Notes under the pieces: model-generated
Seen by the model: only the letters and a program-made list of their open reading frames with translations
What the model was told of the DNA's origin: nothing
Databases searched by the model: none
Made by a program: the position numbers and the translations under genes
NCBI GenBank assembly: GCA_943788425.1
Contig: CALSQF010000010.1
Span: forward strand, 1 to 64,000
Direction of reading: 5' to 3'
Origin: an uncultured Planktomarina sp.
GTDB lineage: Bacteria > Pseudomonadota > Alphaproteobacteria > Rhodobacterales > Rhodobacteraceae
Length of the DNA: 64,000 bases
Part shown: one piece after another, positions 26,519 to 36,975 of the stretch
How positions within the stretch are numbered: the first letter of the stretch is position 1
Layout: each line of letters begins with the position of its first letter

Positions 26519-29500
26519 TTACAGCTGCAATGCTTTCACACCCACGTCGCCCTCTGCATGGGCTTTGATGGCGAAGGCGGCGGCATGGCTGCCGGCCAGG
26601 GTGGTAAAATATGGTATTTTATCCATCAAGGCTGCAGCCCGCATGCTGCGGCTATCATCTACCGCCTGTGCACCTTCGGTGGTGTTCAAGATAAGGGCGA
26701 TATCGCCATCTTTGATCTGATCAACGATATTTGGGCGGCCTTCATAGACCTTGTTCACCACGGTGCTGTGAATGCCGGACGCAGCGAGGAATTCCGCAGT
26801 TCCTGAGGTGGCGGTCAGGCTGAGGCCCATTTCCACCAAACAGGTTGCGGCCTCGAGCAACATCGGTCCCTTGTCATCATCTTTGATCGACAGGAAGACT
26901 TTGCCAGTGGTCGGCAATTGCGTGCCCGCACCCAATTGTGCCTTGTAAAAGGCGCGATGGAATTTGCTGTCAAAGCCCATGACCTCGCCCGTGGAGCGCA
27001 TTTCAGGCCCAAGCAGCGTATCAACGCCCGGGAAGCGTGCGAAGGGTAGGACAGCCTCTTTCACCGCAAAGCCTTTGATGCTGGCTGGATCCACCAGGTC
27101 AAAATTACTCAAGGGTTCACCAGCCATAATTCTGGCAGCAATGGCGGCAATCGGGCTGCGCACGGCTTTGGCCACGAAGGGTACGGTGCGGCTGGCACGC
27201 GGGTTGACTTCGATCAGGTAAATCTCGCCATCTTTGACGGCGAATTGCACATTCATCAATCCGACAACATTCAACGCCAGCGCCAAGGCTTCGGTTTGCT
27301 GTTTCAATTGGTCAATGATGTCTTGCGACAAAGAGTAGGGCGGCAAAGAACAGGCGCTGTCACCCGAATGCACGCCGGCCTCTTCGATATGCTGCATAAT
27401 TCCAGCAACATGCACATGCGTGCCGTCGCAAAGCGCGTCCACGTCAATCTCAACTGCGCCAGAGAGGTAGCTGTCGAGGAGCACTGGGCTATCGCCCGAG
27501 ACCACAACCGCTTCGGAAATATAACGTTCAAGATTGGGTTGGTCGCGGACAATTTCCATCGCGCGGCCGCCCAAGACGTAAGAGGGGCGAATAACCAGCG
27601 GGAAACCGATCTCACTCGCTATCGCCAAGGCTTCAGCGTCAGAATGGGCAATGCCATTCTTGGGTTGTTTGAGCTTGAGAGTATTCACCAGATCCTGGAA
27701 CCGCTCGCGATCTTCGGCCAGGTCGATGGCATCGGGTGTGGTGCCCAAGATTGGGATGCCTGCGTCCGCGAGGGCGTTGGCCAGTTTTAGGGGCGTTTGC
27801 CCACCGAACTGCACAATCACACCGTGCAGCGTTCCGTTCTCTTGCTCAACTCGCAGGATTTCCATCACATGCTCATAGGTCAGAGGCTCAAAATACAGGC
27901 GGTCTGAGGTGTCGTAATCTGTGCTCACCGTTTCAGGATTGCAGTTGACCATAATGGTCTCATAGCCCTGCTCTGTGAGGGAATAGCAGGCGTGGCAGCA
28001 GCAATAGTCAAACTCAATCCCTTGACCGATCCGGTTTGGCCCACCGCCGAGAATAACCACTTTCTTGCGGTCAGATGGCCGTGCTTCACATTCGGTTGAG
28101 CCCATCGCCGGAGCTTCATAGGTGGAATACATATAGGGGGTTTGTGCTTCAAATTCGGCCGCGCAGGTATCGATCCGCTTGAAGGACGCAACAACGCCGA
28201 GCGATTGCCGCGCGTTGCGAATATCAGTCTCGGTGCGGCCGGTCAAAATAGCCAGACGGCCATCGGTGAAGCCCATCATTTTAATTCGGCGCAGCCCCTG
28301 TTCATCTTGGGGCAGCCCTTCGGCCTTGATGACTGTTTCCATCTCTATGATTTCGCGAATGCGCGCCAAGAACCAAGGATCAAAGCGGGTGATGCTGTGC
28401 AACTCATCATCGGAAAATCCGAAGCGCATCGCATGAGCAATGACCCGCATCCGGTCTGGCGACTGGATTGCTAGCTCGCGGGTCAGCGCCTTGTCGATCG
28501 CCATTTGAGCTTCGGGGCTTTGACCCACTAAGATCCCGTCCCGCAGGACCAAGTCATCGGCACTGGGCATGCCGTCAATCTCGACCTCATCAAAACCTGT
28601 GAGACCTGTTTCCATCGAGGCCAGCGCTTTTTGCACCGATTCGTGAAAACTACGGCCGATGGCCATGGTTTCGCCAACAGATTTCATCGCCGTCGAGAGC
28701 ACTGCTTGAGATCCTGGGAATTTTTCGAATGCGAAACGTGGGATTTTGGTGACAACGTAATCGATGGAGGGCTCAAAGCTGGCTGGGGTCACTTTGGTGA
28801 TGTCATTGTCCAACTCATCCAACGTATAGCCAACCGCTAATTTTGCTGCAACTTTTGCGATTGGAAATCCAGTTGCCTTGGAGGCGAGTGCCGATGAGCG
28901 TGAGACACGCGGGTTCATCTCGATGACCACCATCCGGCCGTCTTCTGGGTTCACGGCCCACTGCACGTTCGAGCCACCGGTCTCTACACCAATCTCGCGC
29001 AGAACGGCAATGCTGGCATTGCGCATGATTTGGTATTCTTTATCGGTTAACGTCAGGGCCGGGGCAACCGTGATGCTGTCGCCTGTATGCACGCCCATAG
29101 GATCGACATTCTCGATAGAGCAGACGATGATTGCGTTGTTTGCGGTGTCGCGCACCACTTCCATTTCATATTCTTTCCAGCCCAAAAGGCTCTCATCAAT
29201 CAAGATTTGACTGACGGGGGAAGCGTCCAGGCCAGTTTTGCAAAAATGCTCATAATCTTCTCGGTTATATGCCACGCCACCGCCGGTGCCGCCCAAAGTG
29301 AACGCAGGGCGAATAATTGCGGGGAGACCGATGTCATCAAGCGCGGCCATACATTCTTCCATCGTCTCAGCAATCGTGGCACGCGGGTTTTCAAGGCCAA
29401 GCCGATCCATGGCTTCACGGAAGAGTTTGCGGTCTTCGGCCATTTCAATCGCTGGGCGCTTGGCGCCGATCATCTCTACGCCAAACTTGTCCAAAACGCC

Positions 29501-29815
29501 CATTTCCTCAAGCGCGAGCGAGGTGTTCAGGCCGGTCTGTCCGCCCATAGTGGGCAGCAGCGCATCGGGACGCTCAATCTCTATGATCTTGGCCACAGTC
29601 TCAGGTGTGATGGGCTCGATATAAGTCGCATCGGCCATATCTGGATCGGTCATGATGGTGGCTGGATTTGAATTGACCAAAATCACCCGGTAGCCTTCTT
29701 CGCGCAAAGCCTTGCAGGCCTGGGCGCCGGAGTAATCGAACTCACAGGCTTGACCGATCACAATGGGACCCGCCCCGATAATCATAATGGATTTAATGTC
29801 AGTTCTCTTCGGCAT
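26519..29815 (-). CDS. carB: Carbamoyl-phosphate synthase large subunit
   Basis: 1098 residues. Makes carbamoyl phosphate for arginine and pyrimidine synthesis. Two homologous halves are visible: [20 protein letters not shown] near the start and [21 protein letters not shown] near the middle, each followed by ATP-grasp segments, and a C-terminal methylglyoxal-synthase-like regulatory domain ([15 protein letters not shown] onward). Start at 29815 ([10 protein letters not shown]) with GAAGGA upstream; the open frame runs 40 codons further but with no family similarity. Supplies the substrate of ArgF at 43.4 kb. Confidence 0.97.
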   Translation of the reverse strand: MPKRTDIKSIMIIGAGPIVIGQACEFDYSGAQACKALREEGYRVILVNSNPATIMTDPDMADATYIEPITPETVAKIIEIERPDALLPTMGGQTGLNTSLALEEMGVLDKFGVEMIGAKRPAIEMAEDRKLFREAMDRLGLENPRATIAETMEECMAALDDIGLPAIIRPAFTLGGTGGGVAYNREDYEHFCKTGLDASPVSQILIDESLLGWKEYEMEVVRDTANNAIIVCSIENVDPMGVHTGDSITVAPALTLTDKEYQIMRNASIAVLREIGVETGGSNVQWAVNPEDGRMVVIEMNPRVSRSSALASKATGFPIAKVAAKLAVGYTLDELDNDITKVTPASFEPSIDYVVTKIPRFAFEKFPGSQAVLSTAMKSVGETMAIGRSFHESVQKALASMETGLTGFDEVEIDGMPSADDLVLRDGILVGQSPEAQMAIDKALTRELAIQSPDRMRVIAHAMRFGFSDDELHSITRFDPWFLARIREIIEMETVIKAEGLPQDEQGLRRIKMMGFTDGRLAILTGRTETDIRNARQSLGVVASFKRIDTCAAEFEAQTPYMYSTYEAPAMGSTECEARPSDRKKVVILGGGPNRIGQGIEFDYCCCHACYSLTEQGYETIMVNCNPETVSTDYDTSDRLYFEPLTYEHVMEILRVEQENGTLHGVIVQFGGQTPLKLANALADAGIPILGTTPDAIDLAEDRERFQDLVNTLKLKQPKNGIAHSDAEALAIASEIGFPLVIRPSYVLGGRAMEIVRDQPNLERYISEAVVVSGDSPVLLDSYLSGAVEIDVDALCDGTHVHVAGIMQHIEEAGVHSGDSACSLPPYSLSQDIIDQLKQQTEALALALNVVGLMNVQFAVKDGEIYLIEVNPRASRTVPFVAKAVRSPIAAIAARIMAGEPLSNFDLVDPASIKGFAVKEAVLPFARFPGVDTLLGPEMRSTGEVMGFDSKFHRAFYKAQLGAGTQLPTTGKVFLSIKDDDKGPMLLEAATCLVEMGLSLTATSGTAEFLAASGIHSTVVNKVYEGRPNIVDQIKDGDIALILNTTEGAQAVDDSRSMRAAALMDKIPYFTTLAGSHAAAFAIKAHAEGDVGVKALQL

Positions 29816-29954
29816 GAATCTATCCTTCAGTGTCGGGCGCAAACTGTCCTGCCTTATAGGGAAGGAGGTCTTGGGTGCAAGGGGCTTTGTGATACTCAAG
29901 TCCAGTTTGCGGCGCCCAGATTTTAAGACTGGCACGGTCCCATCGTGCCGCAGC

Positions 29955-30383
29955 TCAGGGCAGGGGCAATTCGGTTGTGTCTTTGAGCTCTTCCATCACG
30001 AAGCTGGCGCTGACATCGGCCAATTCGATACGCGAAATGAGGCGCTGATAGAGATCATCATAGGCTTGGACGTCCCGGATGCGCGCTTTGATTAAATAGT
30101 CTTGATGCCCCGAAGTGCGATAGGCCGATTGCACATGTGGTAGGCTGCGAATGACCTTTGTGAATTGATCGGCCCAATCTTTGTTGTGGCTGCGCACAGA
30201 GATTGACACAAAGACAGTCAGACCAAGCCCAATCTTTTGTGCATCTAACAGCGCCACGCGGGCCTTCAAAAGACCGCTGTCTTGCAGGCGCTTTAACCGC
30301 CGCCAAACCGCGTTGCGCGACAGGTGGAACGCCTCGGATAATTCCTCTGAGGGCTGCGCGGCATTGCGCTGCATCTGTTGCAA
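29955..30383 (-). CDS. Lrp/AsnC-family transcriptional regulator, start codon unclear
   Basis: 142 residues from the first in-frame ATG. A helix-turn-helix ([22 protein letters not shown]) precedes the RAM/AsnC ligand domain ([25 protein letters not shown]). Family members begin a few residues earlier, and in-frame codons up to 30413 encode [13 protein letters not shown], exactly the expected N-terminus, but the first codon is GTA and no ATG or GTG is in frame; a TTG at 30392 is available. So the start is mutated, misread or non-canonical. Target genes unknown. Confidence 0.82.
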   Translation of the reverse strand: MQQMQRNAAQPSEELSEAFHLSRNAVWRRLKRLQDSGLLKARVALLDAQKIGLGLTVFVSISVRSHNKDWADQFTKVIRSLPHVQSAYRTSGHQDYLIKARIRDVQAYDDLYQRLISRIELADVSASFVMEELKDTTELPLP

Positions 30384-30529
30384 TATAGCGCGGTCATAAT
30401 CATCATATGTTACGTAATCATCCGATATTTTGGGATATTATCACGCAATTAAAGCATGGCATAGAAAATTTGGGAAAAAAGTTGAGTCCACGCAGTTTAT
30501 GCTGGTGTCAGCAATTTTAGAGCTTTTAC

Positions 30530-30769
30530 ATGACCCGTTCACCGAATTATTTTACGGTGCATTTGAGCAATATTGGCGAAAGCTACGGCCAGCATTTTTT
30601 GCACGTAATCTATTACTTTGTCATGCTCTTGACCGCGGCGATCTGTGCTCTGATCCATGCGATCCTGCCCTTTTTATTTGAAAAATCCGCAAGCCAAATC
30701 ATTTCCAAGCTTTACAGAAAAATGACTGAGAGAAAGCTGCTTGAGGCGTATTCACCCTCAAAGGGCTGA
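30530..30769 (+). CDS. DUF6356 family small membrane protein
   Basis: 79 residues. The pattern SxGESYGQHFLHVIYYFVMLLTAA, then CALIHAILPFLFEKSAS, matches the DUF6356 family: a short N-terminal part, one or two hydrophobic helices over residues about 22-52, and a charged tail (KLYRKMTERK). Function unknown. An overlapping 83-residue frame at 30430 is rejected. Confidence 0.7.
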   Translation: MTRSPNYFTVHLSNIGESYGQHFLHVIYYFVMLLTAAICALIHAILPFLFEKSASQIISKLYRKMTERKLLEAYSPSKG

Positions 30770-30807
30770 ATTTTTGCCGTACGCAGGTCAGAAAACGGCG
30801 GTTTGGC

Positions 30808-30836
30808 TTGACTTTAGGCGTCTGTCGGGATGTATC
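30808..30836 (+). promoter_or_regulatory. Putative aspS promoter
   Basis: -35 TTGACT (30808-30813), a 17-bp spacer and -10-like TGTATC (30831-30836), about 30 bp before the aspS start. The -10 is a weak match. Confidence 0.3.
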
Positions 30837-30865
30837 AGCGCGACCGCTTGAAGGAGCCCTGACCC

Positions 30866-32641
30866 ATGCATGCTTATCGCAGCCACACCTGTGCCGACTT
30901 GAACATAAATAATGTTGGCGAGACAATCCGCCTTTCGGGATGGGTGCATCGCGTGCGCGACCACGGCGGTTTGCTCTTTATCGATCTGCGAGATCACTAT
31001 GGGATGACGCAGGTGCTTTGCGACCCGGATAGCCCGGTGTTCAAAGAAGTAGAAAAGTTGCGCAGCGAATGGTGTATTCGCATTGATGGTACGGTGAAAG
31101 CCCGCGACGCGGAATTGGTGAACCCGAAAATTCCTACAGGAGAGATCGAGGTCTTCATCCGTGACCTTGAGGTCTTGGGCGCGGCGAACGAGCTGCCGTT
31201 GATGGTGTTTGGAGAGCAAGAATATCCTGAAGAGACACGATTGAAATATCGCTATCTCGACCTGCGCCGGGAGAAGCTGCAAAAGAACATGAAAATGCGT
31301 TCCGACGTCGTGGCGTCGATGCGTCGCCGGATGTGGGATCAAGGGTTCCGCGAGTTTCAAACACCGATCATCACCGCTTCTAGCCCCGAGGGCGCGCGGG
31401 ATTTCTTGGTGCCATCGCGTCTGCACCCGGGTAAATTCTATGCACTGCCACAGGCGCCGCAGCAGTTCAAACAGCTCATTATGGTCTCTGGCTATGATAA
31501 ATATTTCCAGATCGCTCCGTGTTTTCGCGATGAAGATCCGCGCGCGGATCGCTCACCAACAGATTTCTATCAGCTTGACTTAGAAATGTCTTTTGTGGAT
31601 CAACAAGATATCTTTGACACGATACAGCCTGTTTTAACCGGTGTGTTTGAGGAGTTTGGCGGTGGTCGCAAAGTGGATCAAACATGGGAGCAAATCAGCT
31701 ATCGTGATGCGGCGCTTTGGTACGGCAGTGACAAGCCAGATCTGCGCAACCCAATAAAGATGCAGGTGGTTTCCGAGCATTTTGCTGGTTCGGGCTTTGC
31801 CATCTTCGCCAAGCTCTTAGAACAAGAAGGTACTGAGATTCGCGCCATTCCGGCGCCAAAAGGTGGCAGCAGAAAATTCTGTGATCGCATGAATGCGTTT
31901 GCGCAGAAAGAAGGTCTGCCCGGCATGGGCTATATTTTCTGGCGCGACCAAGGTGACGGCATGGAGGCCGCTGGCCCATTGGCTAAGAATATCGGTCCTG
32001 AACGAACAGAGGCTATTCGTCAGCAGTTGGGGCTTGGCGTTGGTGATGCGGCGTTCTTTTTGGGCGGCAAACCAAAAGCCTTCGAAGGGGTTGCTGGCAA
32101 AGCGCGGATGGTGATTGGCGATGAATTGGGCCTGACGGACAAAGAGCGCTTCGCGTTTGCCTGGATTGTTGATTTCCCGATTTATGAGCAAGATGAAGAA
32201 ACCGGCAAGATCGATTTTGAGCACAACCCATTTTCGATGCCACAAGGGGGTATGGAGGCCCTTCAGGGTGATCCTTTGCAGGTGTTGGGGTATCAATATG
32301 ACCTGGCATGCAATGGCTATGAGTTGCTCAGTGGTGCAATTCGGAATCACCGCCCAGAGATCATGTTCAAAGCCTTTGAAATTGCGGGCTATGGTAAGGA
32401 AGAGGTCGAAAACCGCTTCGGCGGCATGGTGAACGCCTTCCAATACGGCGCCCCGCCGCACGGTGGTTGCGCTGCCGGCATAGACCGAATTGTGATGCTT
32501 TTGGCCGACGAGGCGAACATTCGTGAAGTCATTATGTTCCCGATGAACCAACGGGCGGAAGATCTCATGATGGCAGCGCCGTCGGAACCGACGAATGAGC
32601 AGCTGCGGGAATTGTCACTTCGGGTCATCGCGCCAGAATAG
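30866..32641 (+). CDS. aspS: Aspartyl-tRNA synthetase
   Basis: 591 residues, the bacterial-type length. N-terminal OB-fold anticodon-binding domain ([21 protein letters not shown]), class II core with motif 2 [18 protein letters not shown], a GAD insertion, and motif 3 [14 protein letters not shown] near the C-terminus. Charges tRNA-Asp. AAGGAG precedes the ATG by ten bases. Followed by a terminator hairpin. Confidence 0.97.
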   Translation: MHAYRSHTCADLNINNVGETIRLSGWVHRVRDHGGLLFIDLRDHYGMTQVLCDPDSPVFKEVEKLRSEWCIRIDGTVKARDAELVNPKIPTGEIEVFIRDLEVLGAANELPLMVFGEQEYPEETRLKYRYLDLRREKLQKNMKMRSDVVASMRRRMWDQGFREFQTPIITASSPEGARDFLVPSRLHPGKFYALPQAPQQFKQLIMVSGYDKYFQIAPCFRDEDPRADRSPTDFYQLDLEMSFVDQQDIFDTIQPVLTGVFEEFGGGRKVDQTWEQISYRDAALWYGSDKPDLRNPIKMQVVSEHFAGSGFAIFAKLLEQEGTEIRAIPAPKGGSRKFCDRMNAFAQKEGLPGMGYIFWRDQGDGMEAAGPLAKNIGPERTEAIRQQLGLGVGDAAFFLGGKPKAFEGVAGKARMVIGDELGLTDKERFAFAWIVDFPIYEQDEETGKIDFEHNPFSMPQGGMEALQGDPLQVLGYQYDLACNGYELLSGAIRNHRPEIMFKAFEIAGYGKEEVENRFGGMVNAFQYGAPPHGGCAAGIDRIVMLLADEANIREVIMFPMNQRAEDLMMAAPSEPTNEQLRELSLRVIAPE

Positions 32642-32652
32642 CGCTTCGCGAA

Positions 32653-32684
32653 GAGGGCAGGTCGGCCGATTACCGACGGCCCTC
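32653..32684. terminator. Hairpin between convergent aspS and receiver gene
   Basis: GAGGGC..GTCGG-loop-CCGAC.GCCCTC forms an 11-bp interrupted stem right after aspS. It also lies just beyond the stop of the extended reading frame of the receiver gene. Confidence 0.55.
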
Positions 32685-32843
32685 TCACACCGCTATTTTC
32701 TCTGCCAAAAACTCCGTCAGCGCAGTGCGGAGATCGGACCGGTTCTCAGTGGTTAAATACCGTTCGGCGGCCTGTTCTAGCGTTGGATCGGAGGCGGTGC
32801 GGGCCACGCCAGCGATAAAGGCCGCAAGGTAGCCGGGCTGCGC
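32685..32843 (-). other. In-frame coding-like tail beyond the receiver gene's TGA
   Basis: After the TGA at 32844-32846 the same frame stays open for 52 codons, to a TGA at 32685, and reads like protein (GYLAAFIAGVARTASDPTLE, then a helical stretch ending FLAEKIAV). It has no good start codon or ribosome-binding site of its own. It probably is the original C-terminus of the receiver protein, cut off by a nonsense change or read through. Confidence 0.45.
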
Positions 32844-33374
32844 TCACTCTTTGTTGTTGAGCAAGTCTAACGCATGGACCAAATCCTCTTGCAAGGCGCG
32901 TTGGTCAGCCTCAAACGCTAGATCTGGCAGGAGACGTATGTCCATAGGCCGGCGATGATTTGGGAGATTCATTAGGATTGCGCTTTGAAATCCTGCAACG
33001 GAATTGAGGGGTTTTTCGATGAAACTATCGGCGCCCGCTTCCATCGCCGCGGTGGCGCGGCTTGGATCTGCGGAAAGACCGATGATGGTCTGGGTGCGGG
33101 GACTGGCTTGTGCAAGTTCTGAGATCAGCTCAGCGCCGTCCCCATCTGGCAGGCCCATATCAACAATGGCCACATCCGGGCGATAAATTCTAAGGTGTCG
33201 TCGGGCGCTTGTCATACAGTCTGCGCGTCTCAATCGTGTGCCAGAGGTGATGCACATCAAGCGCACGGCCTCGCCCGCGGTGAGACTGTCTTCCACCAGA
33301 AGCACCATCAAGCCGTGCAATGGTCTGCGGCTGGTAGGTTTGAGTGAGTGTAACGTGTTCGACATCCCGGTCAT
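32844..33374 (-). CDS. Receiver-domain response regulator, possibly truncated by an in-frame TGA
   Basis: 176 residues. Receiver domain at about 22-140: acidic pair in VLLVEDSL, phosphoacceptor aspartate in AIVDMGLPDGDG, switch residue in IIGLSAD, and lysine in FIEKPLN. It is followed by a short helical part that stops at TGA in the middle of what looks like a helical C-terminal region. No DNA-binding or output domain is recognised, and no histidine kinase is adjacent. The start may be the second ATG (33365). Confidence 0.78.
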   Translation of the reverse strand: MTGMSNTLHSLKPTSRRPLHGLMVLLVEDSLTAGEAVRLMCITSGTRLRRADCMTSARRHLRIYRPDVAIVDMGLPDGDGAELISELAQASPRTQTIIGLSADPSRATAAMEAGADSFIEKPLNSVAGFQSAILMNLPNHRRPMDIRLLPDLAFEADQRALQEDLVHALDLLNNKE

Positions 33375-33494
33375 GATCGCCCCCTTATTTTCAGATCATG
33401 GGCCAGTTTTGCGCTCAAAGACTCTAACGCTTGGTTAATGCGGCTTGCCTTATTTGGCGGTGCGGCTTTACAAGACGGAAAACAGGAGATGAAA

Positions 33495-33899
33495 ATGATC
33501 GGACGGCTTAATCACGTGGCGATTGCAGTGCCTGATTTGCAGGCGGCTGCAGCGCAATATAAATCAACTTTGGGTGCAAAAGTTGGCCCGCCACAAGATG
33601 AACCGGATCACGGAGTGACCGTTGTTTTTATCGAGTTGCCAAATACAAAGATTGAGCTGCTGTTTCCATTGGGTGAGGGCTCTCCAATCCAGAATTTTTT
33701 GGATAAAAATCCTTCGGGCGGCATTCATCATATCTGCTATGAGGTGGACGACATCCTCGCGGCGCGTGCGCAATTGCAAAGTCAGGGCGCGCGCGTATTG
33801 GGCAGCGGTGAGCCAAAAATTGGCGCCCATGGGAAACCCGTGCTATTTTTGCATCCTAAGGACTTCACAGGGTGCCTCATCGAGCTAGAACAGGTCTAA
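33495..33899 (+). CDS. mce: Methylmalonyl-CoA epimerase
   Basis: 134 residues of the VOC fold. MIGRLNHVAIAVPDL at the start, DHGVTVVFIELPNTKIELL, and GGIHHICYEV hold the expected metal ligands (His, Glu, His). Interconverts the (S) and (R) epimers of methylmalonyl-CoA in propionate breakdown, linking to prpE (57 kb) and meaB (49 kb). ATG 33495 is chosen because GGAG lies six bases upstream; ATG 33489 directly abuts that GGAG. Confidence 0.93.
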   Translation: MIGRLNHVAIAVPDLQAAAAQYKSTLGAKVGPPQDEPDHGVTVVFIELPNTKIELLFPLGEGSPIQNFLDKNPSGGIHHICYEVDDILAARAQLQSQGARVLGSGEPKIGAHGKPVLFLHPKDFTGCLIELEQV

Positions 33900-33926
33900 G
33901 TCTAGATAAATTTTCAGGAAATTCTC

Positions 33927-34220
33927 ATGCCGATTACCTCAGCCCTCGTACTTTTTGCCGTCATATGGTTTTTGACTTTGTTCATTGTCTTGCCACTGCG
34001 CTTGCAAACTCAAGGGGATGTTGGAAAAATAGAACCTGGGACCCATGCGGGCAGCCCAGAAAACCCACAAATGAAAAAACGTTTTATGGTGACAACCGTC
34101 GTCGCCTTGGTGATTTGGGCAGTTGTTGCAGGAACGATTATCAGCGGGGTGATTTCCGTGCGCGACATTGATTGGTTTAACCGGATGGCAACGCCCGAAG
34201 TCTCTCGAACAGATGGGTGA
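33927..34220 (+). CDS. DUF1467 family membrane protein
   Basis: 97 residues with two transmembrane helices (about 5-27 and 55-76) around a GDVGKIEPGTHAGSPENP loop typical of DUF1467, a small alphaproteobacterial inner-membrane family often next to mce. Function unknown. Its 3' end overlaps the convergent CysZ-like gene by 44 bp. Confidence 0.85.
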   Translation: MPITSALVLFAVIWFLTLFIVLPLRLQTQGDVGKIEPGTHAGSPENPQMKKRFMVTTVVALVIWAVVAGTIISGVISVRDIDWFNRMATPEVSRTDG

Positions 34221-34875
34221 AGGTGGCCGCGCCGAGAATAGGGATAAACAATCCCACCAGCGGTATAGTCAAGGGAATAGCCATCAAGATCCCAGCGCAC
34301 CAGATAGCGCCCTGATGGCGCCGCAATAGCTCTTGGGCCTGCGTGCGCGGCACGCGCCGCATAGCGGCCATTTGAAAATATTCCCGGCCCATCAAATAGC
34401 CGTTGGTGGCCCAAAACACGACCGGCGCCAAAAATGGCAAAATCATTGAGAGGATCAAAGCGCCAATATTGGCAAGAATCAAAAATCCTAAAAACCGGAT
34501 ACTGACCAAAATTTGATCTTGCAGCTTGGCGGCTGCCTGTTTTGGAAGATGCGGATAGTGCCGCGCCTCAACCGCTTGCGCCACCTCATCGAGAAACAGA
34601 GCGATAATCGCTGAGGCCACGGGAACCATTACCCAAATTGACAGAACGATGGTAAGTAAGACCCCGCCGATATTGAACAGGGAGCCGAGCCAACTCTGCT
34701 CACCGATCATGCCAGCCACTAAAGCTGAGGACAACAATTGGTTGACGCCATAGATCACCAATAGGCAGGCGGCGGCTAATAATACGATGGTAAGCCCCAA
34801 GCTGCGCCACAAAACGCGGCGAAATCTCGGATCGTCAAATTGGGCGATAGATCTCAGAAAGTCTGAAAAAATCAT
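34177..34875 (-). CDS. EI24/CysZ-like membrane protein
   Basis: 232 residues with about four to five membrane segments; the pattern FLRSIAQFDDPRFRRVLWRSL...NGYLMGREYFQMAAMRR is typical of the EI24-domain (CysZ-related) proteins. CysZ transports sulfate in enterics, but alphaproteobacterial members are uncharacterised, so no substrate is claimed. The start overlaps the nitroreductase stop by four bases (ATGA). Confidence 0.8.
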   Translation of the reverse strand: MIFSDFLRSIAQFDDPRFRRVLWRSLGLTIVLLAAACLLVIYGVNQLLSSALVAGMIGEQSWLGSLFNIGGVLLTIVLSIWVMVPVASAIIALFLDEVAQAVEARHYPHLPKQAAAKLQDQILVSIRFLGFLILANIGALILSMILPFLAPVVFWATNGYLMGREYFQMAAMRRVPRTQAQELLRRHQGAIWCAGILMAIPLTIPLVGLFIPILGAATFTHLFERLRALPSG

Positions 34876-35438
34876 TCATCCAACCATTGGGTGAGGGCAG
34901 CAACATCGGGGCGCGGACGGTCGGGCATTTGGGCCGGGCCAGTTCCGATATGAACAATTCCGGCGATATGTTCATGTGGCGCAAGTGCCAAGCCTTCTTT
35001 GCAAAAATCTGGGTTGTGCGAGGCCCAACCCGAAAGCCAATTGGCGCCCCAACCACTGGCCAAAGCTGCATTCAGCAGCGACAGGCAGACAGCGCCGGCG
35101 GAGTAGGTTTGCTCAATTTGCGGAAACTTGTCGCAGGGCTTTGGGCTGGCGACAACCACGACGGCCAAATGCCCAATTTCAAACTGCTGGCTTGCTTTGT
35201 TTGCATCAACCACGTCTGGCCCGGCCGCCTCAGCCATATTGCGGGCCAAAGCGCCCAAGCGGCGCAATGCGGTTTTCTCTAGAACAATGAACCGCCAAGG
35301 CTCTAGCTTACCATGATCTGGCGTGCGCGCGGCAACACATAAGAGCGCCTCAAGCGCGTCCCGGTCTGGCACTGGAGCGGTTAAGATTTTCGCCGGGCGA
35401 GAGCGGCGCGTTTTCAAAAAGGTCAATGCATCTGTCAT
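34872..35438 (-). CDS. Nitroreductase family FMN protein
   Basis: 188 residues. LKTRRSRPAKILTAPVPDRD provides the FMN phosphate-binding RRS motif, with ARTPDHGKLEPWRFIVL and a C-terminal IVHIGTGPAQMPDRPRP. Resembles the YdjA-type single-domain nitroreductases; reduces an unknown substrate with NAD(P)H. Translationally coupled to the EI24 gene. Confidence 0.87.
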   Translation of the reverse strand: MTDALTFLKTRRSRPAKILTAPVPDRDALEALLCVAARTPDHGKLEPWRFIVLEKTALRRLGALARNMAEAAGPDVVDANKASQQFEIGHLAVVVVASPKPCDKFPQIEQTYSAGAVCLSLLNAALASGWGANWLSGWASHNPDFCKEGLALAPHEHIAGIVHIGTGPAQMPDRPRPDVAALTQWLDE

Positions 35439-35489
35439 GCGCTATGATGTGGGGCATTGCTGGGCTTTTCGCAAGGGGTGTGCGTTTAT

Positions 35490-36587
35490 TCACGGTCTGT
35501 GGAATGCCGCTAAATCATCGACCCAAGATCTGAGGAAATCCGCAAACTTGCCGTGCGGTTGGCGCTGGGCGAAAATGTCCGCAAAGGGATCAGGAGCCTC
35601 AATTGTGCTGTTGGCCAGGGTTGAGATCGTGGCATGGCCGCAAAAGGGGACATAGACCTCTGAATATCCGCCCTCGTGCACCAAAACCAAACGGCCGTCA
35701 CAAAGCTCTGTCGCGCTGGCTTTGATTGCAGCAGTTAGGTCACGGAAGGTCTGGGCCGTAGCGAGCATACGAGACAAGGGATCAATGGCGGCGGCATCAT
35801 ATCCACAAGCAACAATGATCAAATCTGGTTTAAATCGTTGCAAGGCAGGCTGAACGATCTGGTCCATAACCTGCATATAGGTGGCATGGCCTGCCCCAGG
35901 TGGCAGCGGGATGTTGATGTTGCTATGATCCACTCCGCGAAGGTCGACGTCTCCGCTGTCTAGCGGATAATTTCTTTCTTGATGGATAGAGAGGGTCAGA
36001 ACGGCTGGATCGTCGATGTAAATCGCCTCTGTCCCGTTCCCGTGATGCACATCCCAATCTATAATGGCCACTTTCAAATCCGGCTGCGTGCTGCGGGCGG
36101 CTTCGACCGCCACGGCGATATTGGCCAAAAGACAAAACCCATTTGGAAAATCTGGCAAGCAATGATGCCCCGGGGGGCGCGACAACGCATATGCATTGCT
36201 CACACGTCCCGCCATCACATCTGCAACCGCCCGGCAAGCCAGTCCGGTGGACAGCGCCGCCTGCTCATAACCGCCATGACCGAAAGGCACGCGCAGACCC
36301 AGCTCGCCGCCGCTTGCCTTTGACGCCTCCTCAAATGCATCAAGATAGCTGCTGGGGTGCACCCGCAACAGCGCGTCCCGCGTGGCAATATCCGCGCTCT
36401 GGCTTGCGAGGGTCTGGGTCAGCCCGGTGACGTCCATCAGATTCTTCAACCGGCGTTTGGTTTCGGGGTTTTCAGGAATGCCGCCAGCAGCGAGAGGCTG
36501 AACCAAGCCACCGACGGGCTGGGTGAAGGCATAATTGCCGCCAGAAAACCAAAAACAGCGCTCATCCCAATAAAATCCGGTCGTCAT
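35490..36587 (-). CDS. Histone-deacetylase/acetylpolyamine-amidohydrolase family protein
   Basis: 365 residues of the arginase/deacetylase fold. RPPGHHCLPDFPNGFC gives the catalytic His pair and IIDWDVHHGNGTE the zinc ligands (Asp, His); LIIVACGYDAAAIDPL carries the third ligand. Bacterial members deacetylate small amides such as acetylpolyamines. Substrate unknown. Confidence 0.9.
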   Translation of the reverse strand: MTTGFYWDERCFWFSGGNYAFTQPVGGLVQPLAAGGIPENPETKRRLKNLMDVTGLTQTLASQSADIATRDALLRVHPSSYLDAFEEASKASGGELGLRVPFGHGGYEQAALSTGLACRAVADVMAGRVSNAYALSRPPGHHCLPDFPNGFCLLANIAVAVEAARSTQPDLKVAIIDWDVHHGNGTEAIYIDDPAVLTLSIHQERNYPLDSGDVDLRGVDHSNINIPLPPGAGHATYMQVMDQIVQPALQRFKPDLIIVACGYDAAAIDPLSRMLATAQTFRDLTAAIKASATELCDGRLVLVHEGGYSEVYVPFCGHATISTLANSTIEAPDPFADIFAQRQPHGKFADFLRSWVDDLAAFHRP

Positions 36588-36604
36588 CTTTGGCTCTTTC
36601 GCAG

Positions 36605-36838
36605 TTAAGGTTCGGCCCGTTGGTAGACGCCTTCAGGCAAATCCAGCGCAGCGGCAAGGTCGCGGGCTTGGTTCATGGAGAGCGTGATCCTGTGCATGCG
36701 ATCACGGGCGGCGTCCCATTGCTCAATAACAATTCGGTCCTCATAGGATTTGATACACACATCTTCCAAAAGCGCGCCGATCGTATCATCGATCAAAGTT
36801 ATAGAGGTGGCTTCAAAGCCATGTTCAATGGTAAACAT
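36605..36838 (-). CDS. Hypothetical 77-residue protein
   Basis: MFTIEHGFEATSITLIDDT... is a soluble, acidic alpha/beta-looking small protein with no motif I recognise. It lies 17 bases upstream of the deacetylase gene on the same strand and may be co-transcribed. Called because the frame is open, protein-like and fills an otherwise empty gap. Confidence 0.6.
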   Translation of the reverse strand: MFTIEHGFEATSITLIDDTIGALLEDVCIKSYEDRIVIEQWDAARDRMHRITLSMNQARDLAAALDLPEGVYQRAEP

Positions 36839-36975
36839 ATGCTAACCTTAATTAGATTTACTTATGGTGCAAGTGACAAGTGCACTGGGTGATTTCTCGC
36901 CTAAGAGGCCGGATCAAAGGGGTGGTTTGCAGCAATTTTATGGGTAAGCTGTCGGAGAGGTTTAAGGAGAGCGGA

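Noticed and set aside
29816-29935. Forty-residue N-terminal extension of CarB
   Set aside because: No similarity to the family; the ribosome-binding site fits the internal ATG at 29815.
30430-30681. 83-residue ORF overlapping the DUF6356 gene
   Set aside because: The overlapping 30530-30769 frame matches a known family; this one does not.
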